A program made the translations under genes and the position numbers. Shown piece by piece: positions 34,649 through 34,905 of a stretch of 34,905 nt of DNA. The DNA is from Anaerobacillus alkalidiazotrophicus (GTDB lineage Bacteria > Bacillota > Bacilli > Bacillales_H > Anaerobacillaceae), in assembly GCF_001866055.1 (NCBI RefSeq), contig NZ_MLQS01000012.1, positions 1 to 34,905 on the forward strand, given 5' to 3'. The notes beneath the pieces were generated by a model, which was given only the letters and a program-made list of their open reading frames with translations, did not search any database and had not been told where the DNA came from. Each line of letters opens with the position of its first letter. Position 1 is the stretch's first letter.

Positions 34649-34730
34649 ATTATTTAATTCAGAGATCATTCTCTGAAAACTAGATAACATACATATAAGT
34701 TTCTTGAGTGTGAATTCAATTCTTATTTTA

Positions 34731-34905
34731 GGATAAGTCCTCGACCGATTAGTATCTCTCAGCTCCACACGTCACCGTGCTTCCACCCGAGACCTATCAA
34801 CCTCATCATCTCTAAGGGGTCTTACTGGATTAACTCCAAGGGAAATCTCATCTTGAGGGGGGCTTCATGCTTAGATGCTTTCAGCACTTATCCCTTCCAT
34901 ACGTA
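34731..34905 (-). rRNA. 23S ribosomal RNA, 3' end (partial)
   Basis: The minus strand ends with CTAATCGGTCGAGGACTTATCC, the conserved 3' end of Bacillus 23S, and the preceding 170 bases read the usual helices (GAAGCCCCCCTCAAGATGAG, GTAAGACCCCTTAGAGATGA). The rest of the gene lies outside the window. It is separated from 5S by about 80 bases that hold no tRNA. Confidence 0.96.

Noticed and set aside
34401..34683. Two small plus-strand frames near the right end
   Set aside because: They run across the 103-bp repeat, the rRNA terminator and the 5S gene on the opposite strand.

Overview
The window looks like the origin-proximal part of a low-G+C Gram-positive chromosome (Bacillaceae). Read on the minus strand, it runs 23S/5S end of one rRNA operon, (yaaC, divergent), guaB, dacA, pdxS, pdxT, T-box-serS, then scr/tadA, dnaX, yaaK, recR, yaaL, bofA, and the start of the next rRNA operon. 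This is the order between rrnO and rrnA in Bacillus subtilis. The accessory genes described below suggest a facultative or strict anaerobe; an Anaerobacillus-like organism is a reasonable guess, made from gene content only.

Left part (1-5,710): 5' end of a 16S gene with two good tandem promoters, a repeat-rich spacer, then bofA, yaaL, recR, yaaK/ybaB, dnaX, the SRP RNA and tadA, all on the minus strand. Right part (25,815-34,905): serS behind a T-box, pdxT, pdxS, dacA, guaB, the divergent yaaC, about 800 bp of non-coding sequence, a duplicated rRNA operon end carrying a truncated 5S copy, the intact 5S and the 3' end of 23S.

The middle (5,880-25,370) is not part of the B. subtilis interval. 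It holds (i) a complete-looking System I (Ccm) cytochrome c maturation operon of twelve genes on the minus strand: an unknown 331-residue membrane protein, ccmE, ccmF, two ccmH-like genes, a shortened ccmI-like gene, a 132-residue membrane protein, ccmA, ccmB, ccmC, a small unlisted ccmD, and a ccmG-type thioredoxin; (ii) two nrfH-nrfA pairs encoding menaquinol-linked pentahaem ammonia-forming nitrite reductases; (iii) a peptide/glutathione-type ABC transporter, with its binding protein on the minus strand and its permeases and ATPases divergent on the plus strand. Four TGTGA-N6-TCACA-like palindromes (Fnr/CRP type) lie upstream of the ccm operon and the two nrfHA units, three of them near the spacing expected of activator sites. 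The picture is an oxygen-regulated dissimilatory nitrite-to-ammonium module: NrfH takes electrons from menaquinol, NrfA reduces nitrite outside the membrane, and Ccm attaches the nine haems of each NrfH-NrfA pair.

System I is unusual in Bacillaceae, whose known c-type cytochromes are matured by System II (ResBC/CcsBA). The version here has several departures: a CxxxY rather than HxxxY CcmE, a CcmH with a CxCxC motif followed by a paralogue that has lost it, a miniature CcmI, and one NrfH lacking the expected haem-1 methionine. Other oddities are a one-base frameshift at the start of a permease gene, a nested inverted repeat in the serS leader, and several families of dispersed repeats beside the rRNA operons.
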